From assembly GCF_009696605.1 (NCBI RefSeq), contig NZ_VULR01000006.1, positions 62,001 through 126,000 of the forward strand: DNA of 64,000 nt, written 5' to 3'. The notes under the pieces were generated by a model that was not told the DNA's origin, did no database searches, and saw only the letters and a list, made by a program, of their open reading frames with translations. Source of the DNA: Anaerosalibacter bizertensis (GTDB lineage Bacteria; Bacillota; Clostridia; Tissierellales; Sporanaerobacteraceae). A program made the translations under genes and the position numbers. Shown here piece after piece: positions 28,445 through 37,423 of this stretch (the stretch's first letter is position 1; each line of letters starts with the position of its first letter).

Positions 28445-28577
28445 AAAAAAACCTCCTATTCCTATATAGATAAAATCTATGAACCATATAAATATTATAA
28501 AAATCATCTATAATACTCTTACCCTTTAATAAATATTATTAATCATAATTGTTAAAATTTTCTTCATATCATTTTAT

Positions 28578-28626
28578 CCAAGAATACACCCACTTCTAAA
28601 AATAGCGAAAGTGGGTGTATTCTTGG
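28578..28626. terminator. Hairpin with 18-bp perfect arms, probable terminator
   Basis: CCAAGAATACACCCACTT (28578-28595) and its exact complement (28609-28626) enclose a 13-base loop. It lies just after the end of the splB-like gene, which is read on the minus strand. It lacks a strong T-run, so terminator is the likely but not certain role. Confidence 0.55.
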
Positions 28627-28644
28627 AATTAAACTTTGATTAAA

Positions 28645-29685
28645 TTATATAAAATATTCAACCTTTGCTCCGAGGAAGAATTCTTTTGTCTTATTTAAGA
28701 AAAATTCTTTTAATTCATTTATTTCATTAGGATTATAAATATATTTGCCATATCCAAATTGTCCATATTTAAACTTCCGTTCTTTTTCCTCCATGGGAAG
28801 TTTGCTTTTAGGGAAGACATTAAGTATATTGGATTTAGCCTTAAGGGTATAACGATGAGATATAAATTCGAAACTTAGATCTTTAGGAGACCAATCTGGA
28901 GGCATATTTTCATATAAATATTTTTCTAATAAAACAAATAGTTCAGTGTATTCATCCTGCCAATTTTCAAATCTAAATATTGGTGCAATAATGAAACCTA
29001 TAGGATAATTTGCTTTTAGCATTTTTGACGCTGCCATGACCCTGTCTAAAAGCTGGGGGGTTTTATGTTCAAAATTTTTAATTATATATTGGCAGTTTAA
29101 GCTAAATCTAAAGCGTGTATGGTTATTATGTTCTACATTTAAAAGACTATCTATATCAGTAAATTTAGTAACAAATCGGAAACGGCCTAAAGGTTCTTGA
29201 CCAAAGAACTCTATGGTTCTTTTAAGGCTTCCAGTATATTTTTCTACAGGTATAGGGTCAGCTGTAGCAGCACCTTCAAAGACAGTTATTTCTGGTGCTC
29301 TAGATTCAATTATGTTTTTAGTTGTATCTAATATTTCTTCAATATTAACATATATCCTTAGATAAGGTTTTGGTCCTAATGTAGTAGATAGGTAACAATA
29401 TTCACACATACCAGGGCAAGAAGTAGCCAATGGAAGCTGGTAGTGGGCAGAGGGTTTACATGTTTGGAAGGTTTTACTTCTCCTAACTCCGATAACTAAA
29501 GTATGTTTTGCTTCCTTATAGGCTTCTTGGGGAGTATCTCCAGCTATACCAACAACCCTATTATGAGAAGTGGTAGGCTTCATTGGTATATTTATATTTT
29601 GGAAGTAATTTACTAGTTTTTTCCCAAGGGGATAGTTTAAAGCATCAGGTTCATAAAATACTTGTTTAGGTATAAAATCTATCAA
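28645..29685 (-). CDS. splB: Spore photoproduct lyase-family radical SAM protein lacking the catalytic Cys
   Basis: A 346-residue SplB homologue. The [4Fe-4S]-binding CxxxCxxC is C90, C94, C97 (CPGMCEYC), the numbering known for SPL. I chose the TTG at 29685, six bases after GGAGGTG, partly because it gives this numbering; a frame-extending TTG lies at 29700. SPL repairs the thymine spore photoproduct by S-adenosylmethionine radical chemistry. The hydrogen-donating Cys140/141 of characterised SPL (FEASCTSD in Bacillus subtilis, as I recall it) is Ala here (FEGAATAD). The rest of the protein aligns well (FRFVTKF, FRFSLN, YGxGKYIY, AKVEYFI). It may be a repair enzyme with altered chemistry, or a SplB paralogue with another job. 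Confidence 0.85.
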   Translation of the reverse strand: MIDFIPKQVFYEPDALNYPLGKKLVNYFQNINIPMKPTTSHNRVVGIAGDTPQEAYKEAKHTLVIGVRRSKTFQTCKPSAHYQLPLATSCPGMCEYCYLSTTLGPKPYLRIYVNIEEILDTTKNIIESRAPEITVFEGAATADPIPVEKYTGSLKRTIEFFGQEPLGRFRFVTKFTDIDSLLNVEHNNHTRFRFSLNCQYIIKNFEHKTPQLLDRVMAASKMLKANYPIGFIIAPIFRFENWQDEYTELFVLLEKYLYENMPPDWSPKDLSFEFISHRYTLKAKSNILNVFPKSKLPMEEKERKFKYGQFGYGKYIYNPNEINELKEFFLNKTKEFFLGAKVEYFI

Positions 29686-29788
29686 AACTTTCACCTCCAA
29701 AGTTTAGAATTCCCTAAAAATCTAATATTACACCATATAATCGTTGTGATAATTGAGATTCATTATAATGTTGATGTTTTTTGCAAAT

Positions 29789-29813
29789 AGCCCCCAATAA
29801 TTTTATTGGGGGC
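29789..29813 (-). terminator. Intrinsic terminator of the ABC exporter operon
   Basis: AGCCCCCAATAA pairs with TTATTGGGGGCT around a short loop and overlaps the stop codon of the permease gene. The minus-strand tail is moderately T-rich. Confidence 0.7.
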
Positions 29814-31446
29814 TATGATTTCCTTCAATTTTAACATTAAATGCTTTTTTCCATATAAATAGGTTTATAGTAACTAATATAAGTAAGTATATATATCTAC
29901 CGTAGACAATTTTTGTGGAGAGATAATGAACACCAGCTAAAGCTGCTATTGTTAAAAATAATGGTATAATAATAAATTTACCACTTTTATTGGCTGATTC
30001 AAAAGGCTCGGAAAAAGGTAAAGTTTTTTCCAATATTATAAAACAAATTGCAGTAAACAATACTATATTTATAAATATAATAACCAAATCTAAACCTATC
30101 CTACCTTTAAATATAATCATAAATATTATGCTTTCAAATATATACATAGGAAGTAAAAGATTTATTATAAATGCTTTTATAGTCCCTTTAAATATGGCCG
30201 ATGTATCATTAAATGGTAATATCTTATATATCCAAGCCCCTTTATATTTATTAGAATATCCTATCATCATAAGTACAGTTGGTATCATAAGACCAATAAA
30301 ATATATATTAAAGTATAATTTGCTACTAGCTATATATTCCCATCCTTCATTTTTGAAGTCTGACAGTAGGAATATAAAAGGGAAGACTAAAGAAAGTCCT
30401 AATGATGGATATACCCTAAGTTTAAAATCCCTTTCTTTTTTCATCATATTAGTTGCAAATCTAAAGAAGGTTTTTTCTTCTTTGGTTCTACAGGCTAGCT
30501 GCGATAAATGATAATTGAATCCTTTATTTTTAGCTTTAACAATTCCGCTACTGCTGTTTAGTTTTTGCAAATTATCTTCAAAAGTAGGTGTAAGCTTTAC
30601 ATATATAATTATTGCAAGTATAGGTACAATCACTGCTAAAACTGAGAAGAATATTATATGAGGATCATAATTTCTTTTAAGTATTAGTTCAAAAGGTCCT
30701 CCAAACCACATAGATGGAAGTAGATACTGCCACCATTTTGGAACAAAATCAATATTCATAATATTACTAAAATCAAATAATCTACCTATAAGCTGATAAC
30801 CTACAGATAATGCTATAGTTAAAATTATTTGAACATAGTTGATAATATCTTTTAGTTTTTCACCATCAAAGAATTTAAGTATCAATAGATATAATAATGC
30901 AGTTAAAGCCACTATTAACAAATCCATTAGAATTATTGATAATAAAAATATTATGAAAAATAAAAATCCGTTTCTATATAGTGATACAGCTAACGATGGT
31001 CCTGTAAAAGAAAAAGTTATAAAAAACATGTATATCATTATATGTATAGTTTTTGCTGCACTTAGAGTCTTACCATCTACTGGTTTTGATAGAATTATAT
31101 CTTTGTCCCTTAAATCCAATAGTACGGAAGAAAAATCTGAAATTAAAATAGTCATCATCATAAACATGAGTATTCCAAATAGAAAACTCATTTGAAATAA
31201 ATAGTTTTGATTTGAAATGACAAATGGAACCAATACTAGTCCTAACAATATATAAAATCCTAAAGATTTTTTGATACTATTCCCTTCATTTTTATAAGAA
31301 TTATTGTTCATAACTGTAGGGACTCTTCTTCCATCTAAAGTAAGCTTAACTTGGAGTATTTTTCTCATAGTATCATAATCAATTCCGAAACTTTTAAATA
31401 AACCTTTGAATCTATCCATGAATTTTAACACTTTAAAATCTTTCAT
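29803..31446 (-). CDS. ABC exporter permease, about 12 membrane helices
   Basis: A 547-residue polytopic membrane protein. An N-terminal cytoplasmic stretch (about 1-50) is followed by two blocks of roughly six helices separated by a soluble loop (about 280-345). This is the layout of the long ABC-2-type permeases found in clostridia and bacilli next to a single ATPase. Its start follows the ATPase stop by three bases, with AAGGGG upstream, so the two make one exporter. The substrate is not indicated. No accessory or regulator gene accompanies it. Confidence 0.75.
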   Translation of the reverse strand: MKDFKVLKFMDRFKGLFKSFGIDYDTMRKILQVKLTLDGRRVPTVMNNNSYKNEGNSIKKSLGFYILLGLVLVPFVISNQNYLFQMSFLFGILMFMMMTILISDFSSVLLDLRDKDIILSKPVDGKTLSAAKTIHIMIYMFFITFSFTGPSLAVSLYRNGFLFFIIFLLSIILMDLLIVALTALLYLLILKFFDGEKLKDIINYVQIILTIALSVGYQLIGRLFDFSNIMNIDFVPKWWQYLLPSMWFGGPFELILKRNYDPHIIFFSVLAVIVPILAIIIYVKLTPTFEDNLQKLNSSSGIVKAKNKGFNYHLSQLACRTKEEKTFFRFATNMMKKERDFKLRVYPSLGLSLVFPFIFLLSDFKNEGWEYIASSKLYFNIYFIGLMIPTVLMMIGYSNKYKGAWIYKILPFNDTSAIFKGTIKAFIINLLLPMYIFESIIFMIIFKGRIGLDLVIIFINIVLFTAICFIILEKTLPFSEPFESANKSGKFIIIPLFLTIAALAGVHYLSTKIVYGRYIYLLILVTINLFIWKKAFNVKIEGNHSPQ

Positions 31447-31449
31447 TTC

Positions 31450-32238
31450 CTACACCCCTTGAACTATGGATACAATTTCTTCTGCAATTTCTCTATGCTC
31501 TTTAAATCCAGTAAGCTCATTAAATATCCCCTCTAGTGAACCTTCCATAGATTTTTCTTTTAATTTATCAAAGCTTCCATCGGCAACAATTTTTCCATCA
31601 TTTATCAATATTATCCTGTTGCTTATTTTTTCAACTATCTCCATTATATGGGAGGAGTAGAATATAGTTTTTCCTTGGGAAGCTAATTCAGCCAATACTT
31701 CTTTAAAAACCATAACACTATTTGCATCCATTCCACTTAAGGGTTCATCTAAAAATAGAATATCAGGATTGTTCAACAAACTTGATATTATGACTGCCTT
31801 TTGTCTCATACCTTTTGAATAGGAAGAGATTCTTGAATCATATACTTTTTCCAAATTGAATAGTTCCATCAATTTTTTTGCTTTTTCATCGGCCGCATCA
31901 TAATCAAGGCCATATAGTTCTCCTATAAAGGTTAGATATTCTCTTCCAGTTAAATTATCATATATTTCTGCTACTTCTGGAACATATCCTATTTTCTTTT
32001 TGTACTCTACATTTCCGTTGGATATATCTTGTCCGAAAATTTTTATTTCACCAACATATTCATTGATTAGTCCTAGCATTATTTTAACAGTAGTACTTTT
32101 TCCAGCTCCATTTGGACCTATATATCCTATGATCTGTCCCTTTTCAACATCTAGATTAATTCCTTTCAATACTTCTTTAGTGCCGAAACTTTTTTCAAGT
32201 CCTCTTATTGTTATAATTGGCTCATCATTTTGGTTCAT
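31450..32238 (-). CDS. ABC transporter ATP-binding protein
   Basis: A 262-residue ABC ATPase of the exporter type. Walker A is GPNGAGKST (about 41-49), the Q-loop region YVPEVAEIYDNLTG, the signature YSKGMRQK (about 140-147), Walker B ILFLDEPLSGMD (about 160-171), and the switch His SSHIMEIVE. It energises the permease encoded directly downstream. The ATG at 32238 follows AAGGGAGTG. It reads divergently from the PHP gene across a 119-base gap that should hold both promoters. Confidence 0.93.
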   Translation of the reverse strand: MNQNDEPIITIRGLEKSFGTKEVLKGINLDVEKGQIIGYIGPNGAGKSTTVKIMLGLINEYVGEIKIFGQDISNGNVEYKKKIGYVPEVAEIYDNLTGREYLTFIGELYGLDYDAADEKAKKLMELFNLEKVYDSRISSYSKGMRQKAVIISSLLNNPDILFLDEPLSGMDANSVMVFKEVLAELASQGKTIFYSSHIMEIVEKISNRIILINDGKIVADGSFDKLKEKSMEGSLEGIFNELTGFKEHREIAEEIVSIVQGV

Positions 32239-32357
32239 ATATTCACTCCCTTTTATAATTTATAAATTTAATCAATAACAATTTTACCACATAATAAATA
32301 GAAAATCTTTAGATATGTTATAATTATATTTATTGATATAGAAAGGAGCAAGATTCG

Positions 32358-33083
32358 ATGAAATTATTATTAGACGTGCACAATCATACTGTGTCAAGTG
32401 GTCATGCATATAGCACTGTTCAAGAAGTAGCTTTAGAAGCCTCTAAAAAAGGTTTAAAATATGTGGGGATAACAGATCATGGACCTAAGATGCCAGGAGG
32501 GCCTCATATTTTTCATATAGGTAATTTAAAAGTTATACCAGACAATATAGATGGGGTAGAGATACTTAAAGGTGTAGAAGCAAATATTTTAAATAAAGAA
32601 GGAGAAATGGATATACCAGAAAGACTATTGAAAGGATTAGATATAGTTATTGCTTCACTCCATGATGTATGTATGGAGCCATCTAATGTAGAAGAACATA
32701 CAAAAGCCCTTTTAAATGCTATGGAAAATGAATATGTGGATATACTAGGTCATCCAGGGAATCCATCTTTTCCAATAGACAAAGAAAAAGTTGTATTGGC
32801 TGCTAAAAAAACCAATACTTTAGTTGAGATTAATAATAGTTCTTTTTCAAAGAGTAGGAAAGGTAGCTATGAAAATTGTCGTGAAATAGCCTTATTATGT
32901 AAAAAGCATAGGGTGCCAGTTATTGTAAATAGTGATAGCCATATTTCTTTCGATGTTGGAGTATTTGATGAGGCAATAAAGCTATTGGAAGATATTGAAA
33001 TGCCAGAAGAATTAATTATCAATACTTCTACTGATAGATTTGTAGAATATTTAAAAAGCAAAGGTAAAGATAGATTTATTTAG
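32358..33083 (+). CDS. PHP-domain phosphoesterase (YcdX family)
   Basis: A 241-residue single-domain PHP metallohydrolase of the YcdX group. The metal-binding motifs run in order: DVHNHTVSSGHA (about 6-17), GITDHGP (about 38-44), GVEANI (about 72-77), IASLHD (about 97-102), LGHPGN (about 132-137) and NSDSH (about 194-198). Members bind a trinuclear metal cluster and cleave phosphate esters; the natural substrate is unclear. The ATG follows GAAAGGAGC. Its stop codon is followed within a few bases by a fragment identical to the end of the chemoreceptor gene at 25.0-27.0 kb. Confidence 0.88.
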   Translation: MKLLLDVHNHTVSSGHAYSTVQEVALEASKKGLKYVGITDHGPKMPGGPHIFHIGNLKVIPDNIDGVEILKGVEANILNKEGEMDIPERLLKGLDIVIASLHDVCMEPSNVEEHTKALLNAMENEYVDILGHPGNPSFPIDKEKVVLAAKKTNTLVEINNSSFSKSRKGSYENCREIALLCKKHRVPVIVNSDSHISFDVGVFDEAIKLLEDIEMPEELIINTSTDRFVEYLKSKGKDRFI

Positions 33084-33087
33084 GGAA

Positions 33088-33111
33088 ATAGTTTCTCAAG
33101 TTAAGTTTTAA
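33088..33111 (+). pseudogene. Remnant of a chemoreceptor gene 3' end
   Basis: Twenty bases (33088-33107) are identical to the last bases of the chemoreceptor gene (27019-27038). In frame they encode the same C-terminal IVSQVKF and then a stop. The rest of the gene is missing, which suggests that a second chemoreceptor gene once stood here and was lost. Confidence 0.45.
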
Positions 33112-33139
33112 ATTTGATTATCTGACTAAATATTTATGC

Positions 33140-33182
33140 AAAAAAGCTAATAAGAATTTCAAAATTCTTATTAGCTTTTTTA
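33140..33182. terminator. Bidirectional intrinsic terminator
   Basis: A run of A, GCTAATAAGAATTT, a short loop, AAATTCTTATTAGC and a run of T make a strong symmetric hairpin between the convergent PHP and arginase genes. Confidence 0.85.
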
Positions 33183-33284
33183 TCTGAGACCTTTTAATAT
33201 ACTGTACTTCATAGTGGCATAGCAAATGACACACTATGTATAGTTATTCAATAATAGTATTTTTATACATTTTAGAGCAAAAAA

Positions 33285-34184
33285 TTACCTTAATGTTTTA
33301 AATATATAGTTTATTAGTTCTATACAAAGATTAGATGTCATATCTTTATTATCAAGAATTGGATTTAATTCAACAAAGTCCATTGATTTTATAAGGCCTG
33401 TACTTAAAAATCCTTCAAGAAGTTTTTTTCCTTCTTCGAAACTAAAACCGTTGCTAACTGGAGTGCCTGTTCCAGGTACCAAACTTTTATCTAAAGCATC
33501 TATATCGAAGCTTAGATGAACTCCATCAATATTGCTAGATTTTATTTTATTTAATACTTCTTCTATAACTGTACTTATTCCCATTTTTCTAACAGTATCC
33601 ATAGTGTATAGATTTAGATTTAAATCTTTGGCAAGTTTAACTTCTCCTTCGTCTAAATCTCTGGCTCCAATAATATATACATTTTCAGGTTTAACTTTTG
33701 GACCATCATAGTATACATTTGTTAATTCTGGTACTCCAACTCCTAGTGCTGCAGCTAGTGGCATACCATGGCTATTACCAGTTGGTGATGTTTCAGGAGT
33801 ATTTATATCTCCATGAGCATCTATCCATATTACAGCTAAGTTTTCAAAATGTTTACTAGCACCTGAAATACTACCTAAACCTAAGGAATGATCTCCACCA
33901 ACTACAAAAGGAAAGCTTTCTGAACATAGTGAGCTATATACTAAATGGGCAAGGTTATTATTTGTTTCTGCTACAGGTTTTAAATATTTGATATGTTCAT
34001 GGTTAGCATATTTTTCTGATTCTGGAACACTAGGTATGAATAGATTCCCAAAATCATAAACTACATGATTTTGATTCTTTATTACTTCTACTAAATCTTT
34101 TTCTCTTAAGATTTTTGGACCATATTGGGCACCATTACGATCACAACCATACATAATAGGTACTGCTAACAGGTTTATATTCAT
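33285..34184 (-). CDS. rocF: Arginase
   Basis: A 299-residue arginase that hydrolyses L-arginine to ornithine and urea. The binuclear manganese site is complete: GGDHSLGLG (about 96-104), IDAHGDINTPE (about 121-131) and LSFDIDALD (about 223-231). The substrate loop SPTGNSHGMPLA is also present. The opening AVPIMYGCDRNGAQYGP is typical for the family, as is the length (about 300). The ATG at 34184 has AAAGGGG about 13 bases upstream, a wide spacing. It lies divergently from the YjiH-type gene and shares the intergenic control region. Confidence 0.93.
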   Translation of the reverse strand: MNINLLAVPIMYGCDRNGAQYGPKILREKDLVEVIKNQNHVVYDFGNLFIPSVPESEKYANHEHIKYLKPVAETNNNLAHLVYSSLCSESFPFVVGGDHSLGLGSISGASKHFENLAVIWIDAHGDINTPETSPTGNSHGMPLAAALGVGVPELTNVYYDGPKVKPENVYIIGARDLDEGEVKLAKDLNLNLYTMDTVRKMGISTVIEEVLNKIKSSNIDGVHLSFDIDALDKSLVPGTGTPVSNGFSFEEGKKLLEGFLSTGLIKSMDFVELNPILDNKDMTSNLCIELINYIFKTLR

Positions 34185-34355
34185 TTTTATTCAAAAACCC
34201 CTTTCTGAAAATTGTTAATAAATATAATATTTTCATATATTTCATTATATCATTTAAAATTATAAGATAAAAGGAATAATATAAAAATATTATTTACAAA
34301 TTATTTAATTCTAATTTTTTCATAAAAAGTAATTAATAAATATTTACAAAAGTGA

Positions 34356-34450
34356 TTAAAAATTCTTAGAACTTGTGTTATAATGTAATAATTATTGGAG
34401 TATAAATATTAAATATACAGACTTACTATTAAAAATATTCTGTATATTTA
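34356..34450 (+). promoter_or_regulatory. Promoter and leader hairpin of the YjiH-type gene
   Basis: TTAAAA (34356-34361), a 17-base spacer and TATAAT (34379-34384), with an upstream TG (extended -10), form a good sigma-A promoter. In the leader, TAAATATACAGA (34410-34421) pairs exactly with TCTGTATATTTA (34439-34450), placing a 12-bp stem before the ribosome binding site. Confidence 0.6.
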
Positions 34451-34473
34451 AAAATGTTAAGGAGGATTAGATA

Positions 34474-35832
34474 ATGGATACAGAGTTTAAAGATAGGTTT
34501 TCAATGGGAGACTATTTAAGATTTATTATACCGTCAATCATAGGTATATTATTATTTATGTTTCCATTTAAACATGAAGGTGAAACTACAATTGCAGTAG
34601 CTCTTTTTGCAAGTCTTCTTTCTGATTTAATAAAAGACCAGATACCATTGATTGTAACAACTATAATTTCTATTACGGCAATAGGTTCTATAATTTATAA
34701 AGTTTTCAAACCATCTTTTATAAAGGACAACAAAACATTAAAAGGTATTTTTGATGTAAATACATTTTGGCTTATTACTAGAGTAGTGGGTATGATATTT
34801 GCCATAATGGTGTTTTTTGATATAGGTCCTGAATGGGTTATTTCTGAAGATATAGGAGGACTAATATTATATGATCTTTTAATTACATTGTTTACAATAT
34901 TTTTATTTGCTGGATTTCTTCTTCCATTCCTAACCGACTTTGGACTTTTAGAGTTTGTTGGAACCCTTGTAACCAAGTTTATGAGACCTATATTTTTATT
35001 GCCTGGTCGTTCTTCTATTGACTGTATAGCTTCATGGGTAGGGGATGGAACTATTGGAGTAACTCTTACAAATAAACAATATGAAGAAGGATATTATACT
35101 CAAAGAGAGGCTTCAGTAGTAGCTACAACTTTTTCAGCTGTATCTATTACATTTTCTTTAGTAGTACTTTCTCAAGTAGGTTTGGGACATTTATTTGGAC
35201 ATTATTATTTAACTATTATAATAATAGGGATAGTTGCTGGTATCATTGTTCCGCGTATTCCGCCACTATCTAGAAAACCTGATTCTTATTATGGTGGAGC
35301 CCAAAAAAAGTCAACAGAAGAAATTCCCGAAGGTTGTACTTCAGTTAGTTGGGGGACCAATTTAGCCCTTATTAAGGCTAGAGACAGTGGAGATGTAAAG
35401 CAATTTATTAAGAATGGTATGGCAACTGTATTGGATATGTGGTTAGGTGTTATGCCTGTAATAATGGCTTTTGGAACATTGGCTTTAATAATAGCTGAAG
35501 CAACCCCTATATTCCAATGGTTAGGTATGCCATTTATACCTCTGTTAAAGCTTTTTAGAATTCCCTATGCAGTAGAAGCATCTCAAACTATGATTATTGG
35601 ATTTGCTGATATGTTTTTACCTTCTGTTATTGGTTCAAATATTCCTAGTGATTTAACTAGATTTGTTATAGCTGGTGTTTCAGTATCTCAACTTATTTAT
35701 CTATCAGAAGTAGGTGCTGTAATACTAGGTTCAAAAATACCAGTATCTCTAGGTGAAATGTTCATTATATTTATAGAAAGAACATTGATAGCATTGCCTA
35801 TAATGGCAATTGCAGGTCATATTTTATTTTAA
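34474..35832 (+). CDS. YjiH-type membrane protein with nucleoside-recognition (Gate) domain
   Basis: A 452-residue polytopic membrane protein, about ten helices. It has the family's typical polar loops: SSIDCIASWVGDGTIGVTLT, with conserved charged residues in a membrane re-entrant region, and QTMIIGFADMFLPSVIGS near the C-terminus. Gate-domain proteins are thought to transport nucleosides or other small metabolites; YjiH itself is uncharacterised. It starts at an ATG after AAGGAGG, has its own promoter and ends at a terminator hairpin. Neighbours (arginase, NhaC, amidohydrolase) suggest a role in uptake of nitrogen compounds, which is inference. Confidence 0.8.
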   Translation: MDTEFKDRFSMGDYLRFIIPSIIGILLFMFPFKHEGETTIAVALFASLLSDLIKDQIPLIVTTIISITAIGSIIYKVFKPSFIKDNKTLKGIFDVNTFWLITRVVGMIFAIMVFFDIGPEWVISEDIGGLILYDLLITLFTIFLFAGFLLPFLTDFGLLEFVGTLVTKFMRPIFLLPGRSSIDCIASWVGDGTIGVTLTNKQYEEGYYTQREASVVATTFSAVSITFSLVVLSQVGLGHLFGHYYLTIIIIGIVAGIIVPRIPPLSRKPDSYYGGAQKKSTEEIPEGCTSVSWGTNLALIKARDSGDVKQFIKNGMATVLDMWLGVMPVIMAFGTLALIIAEATPIFQWLGMPFIPLLKLFRIPYAVEASQTMIIGFADMFLPSVIGSNIPSDLTRFVIAGVSVSQLIYLSEVGAVILGSKIPVSLGEMFIIFIERTLIALPIMAIAGHILF

Positions 35833-35872
35833 ATATATAAATATGATTAATAAGGTTAGATTATGTATATGT

Positions 35873-35920
35873 ACTAAAGCATCTGATTTATATATAAATC
35901 AGATGCTTTAGTATTTTATG
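35873..35920. terminator. Intrinsic terminator, 40-bp perfect palindrome
   Basis: ACTAAAGCATCTGATTTATA (35873-35892) is followed at once by its exact complement (35893-35912) and a T-rich tail. It ends the YjiH-type transcript. Confidence 0.75.
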
Positions 35921-36021
35921 GAGTTTACTATAAAAAGATTATTAAAATACAAAGTTGAATAAATAATAAATATAGAATACAATTACAATGTGAAAAAAAC
36001 ATATTATATGGAGGGACATAA

Positions 36022-37377
36022 ATGTATGAATCGAAATCAAAAAGTAGTGGTAAAGCACTTATTCCTTTTCTGATCTTTGTAGTGGTTTACTTAGCAAGTG
36101 GTATAATTCTTCAAGCTAAAGGGGTAGAGATGGCTTTTTATCAATTACCTGGACCAGTAGCAGTACTGGTAGGGATAATTATAGCATTTATTATGTTTAA
36201 GGGTTCTGTTGATGAAAAATTTGGAACTTTGGTACAAGGTTGTGGCGATGAAAATATAATTATTATGTGTATTATTTATTTATTGGCTGGAGCTTTTTCA
36301 TCAGTTTCTGAGGCAATAGGTGGAGTAGATGCTACAGTAAATTTAGGACTTACACTTATTCCAGCTAAATATGCTACAGCAGGTATTTTTATAATTGCAG
36401 GTTTTATATCTATATCTACGGGAACTTCTGTAGGAACTATAGTAGCTATAGGGCCAATTGCCGTAGGATTAGCTGAAAAAGCAGGTTTGAATTTATCATT
36501 AGTTATAGCTGCCCTTATAGGAGGAGCTATGTTTGGTGATAATTTATCGATAATATCTGATACAACCATAGCAGCAACAAGAACCCAAGGAGTTGAGATG
36601 AGGGATAAATTTAGATTGAATATTAGAATTGCACTACCAGCAGCTATAATTACAATAATTTTATTGTTAATTTTTGGACAACCAACTACTGTCTCAGAAG
36701 TTGGGGATTATTCATTTAATATAATTAAGGTATTGCCATATCTATTTGTATTAGTGGCAGCATTGGCAGGAGTCAATGTGTTTATTGTTTTAACAGGGGG
36801 AATTATTTTTTCTGGGATCATCGGTATAGCCTATAGGGAACTAGGAATATTAACCTTTGCTCAGGAGATTTTCAGCGGATTTGAGGGAATGTTTGATATA
36901 TTTTTATTATCTATGTTAACAGGTGGTTTAGCTTTTATGGTTACAAAAGAAGGTGGGCTACAGTGGATTCTTGAAAAAATTCAAGGAAGAATTAAAGGTA
37001 AGAAAACTGCAGAAGTAGGTATTGCAGCCCTAATTAGTTTAATAGATGCTGCTACAGCTAATAACACAGTAGCAATAATAATATCAGGACCTATTGTAAA
37101 AGAAATTTCAAAAACATATAAGGTAGATCCTAGAAGAACCGCTTCATTATTAGATGCTTTTTCTTGTGTAATGCAGGGGATGATTCCTTATGGAGCACAG
37201 CTATTAATAGCTGCTAGTTTCACTAAAGGTTTAGTAAGTCCAATAGAAATAATACCTCTCTTATGGTATCAACAATTATTGGCGTTAGCTGCCATAATAT
37301 CAATATTTATACCATATGCAGATGGTATAATTAAAAGAGAACCTTGGGATTTTACAGATGACAAGAGAGTGGTATAA
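36022..37377 (+). CDS. nhaC: NhaC-family Na+/H+ antiporter
   Basis: A 451-residue membrane protein with about eleven to twelve helices and the NhaC-family signature region: ISTGTSVGTIVAIGPIAVGL followed by GGAMFGDNLSIISDTTIAA, whose Asp residues are the probable ion-binding site. The C-terminal half contains AATANNTVAIIISGPI, a second conserved stretch. It exchanges sodium for protons or, in some relatives, organic ions. The ATG follows GGAGGGAC. The next gene starts 46 bases after its stop without a terminator in between, so it is probably cotranscribed with the amidohydrolase. Confidence 0.88.
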   Translation: MYESKSKSSGKALIPFLIFVVVYLASGIILQAKGVEMAFYQLPGPVAVLVGIIIAFIMFKGSVDEKFGTLVQGCGDENIIIMCIIYLLAGAFSSVSEAIGGVDATVNLGLTLIPAKYATAGIFIIAGFISISTGTSVGTIVAIGPIAVGLAEKAGLNLSLVIAALIGGAMFGDNLSIISDTTIAATRTQGVEMRDKFRLNIRIALPAAIITIILLLIFGQPTTVSEVGDYSFNIIKVLPYLFVLVAALAGVNVFIVLTGGIIFSGIIGIAYRELGILTFAQEIFSGFEGMFDIFLLSMLTGGLAFMVTKEGGLQWILEKIQGRIKGKKTAEVGIAALISLIDAATANNTVAIIISGPIVKEISKTYKVDPRRTASLLDAFSCVMQGMIPYGAQLLIAASFTKGLVSPIEIIPLLWYQQLLALAAIISIFIPYADGIIKREPWDFTDDKRVV

Positions 37378-37423
37378 TATGTTATAATACCTTTGTATTA
37401 TTAAAGCTTAAAGGAGGGGTTAT

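Noticed and set aside
29990-30511. Long plus-strand frame inside the ABC permease gene
   Set aside because: It is antisense to a well-supported membrane protein, has a membrane-helix shadow composition, and lacks a ribosome binding site.
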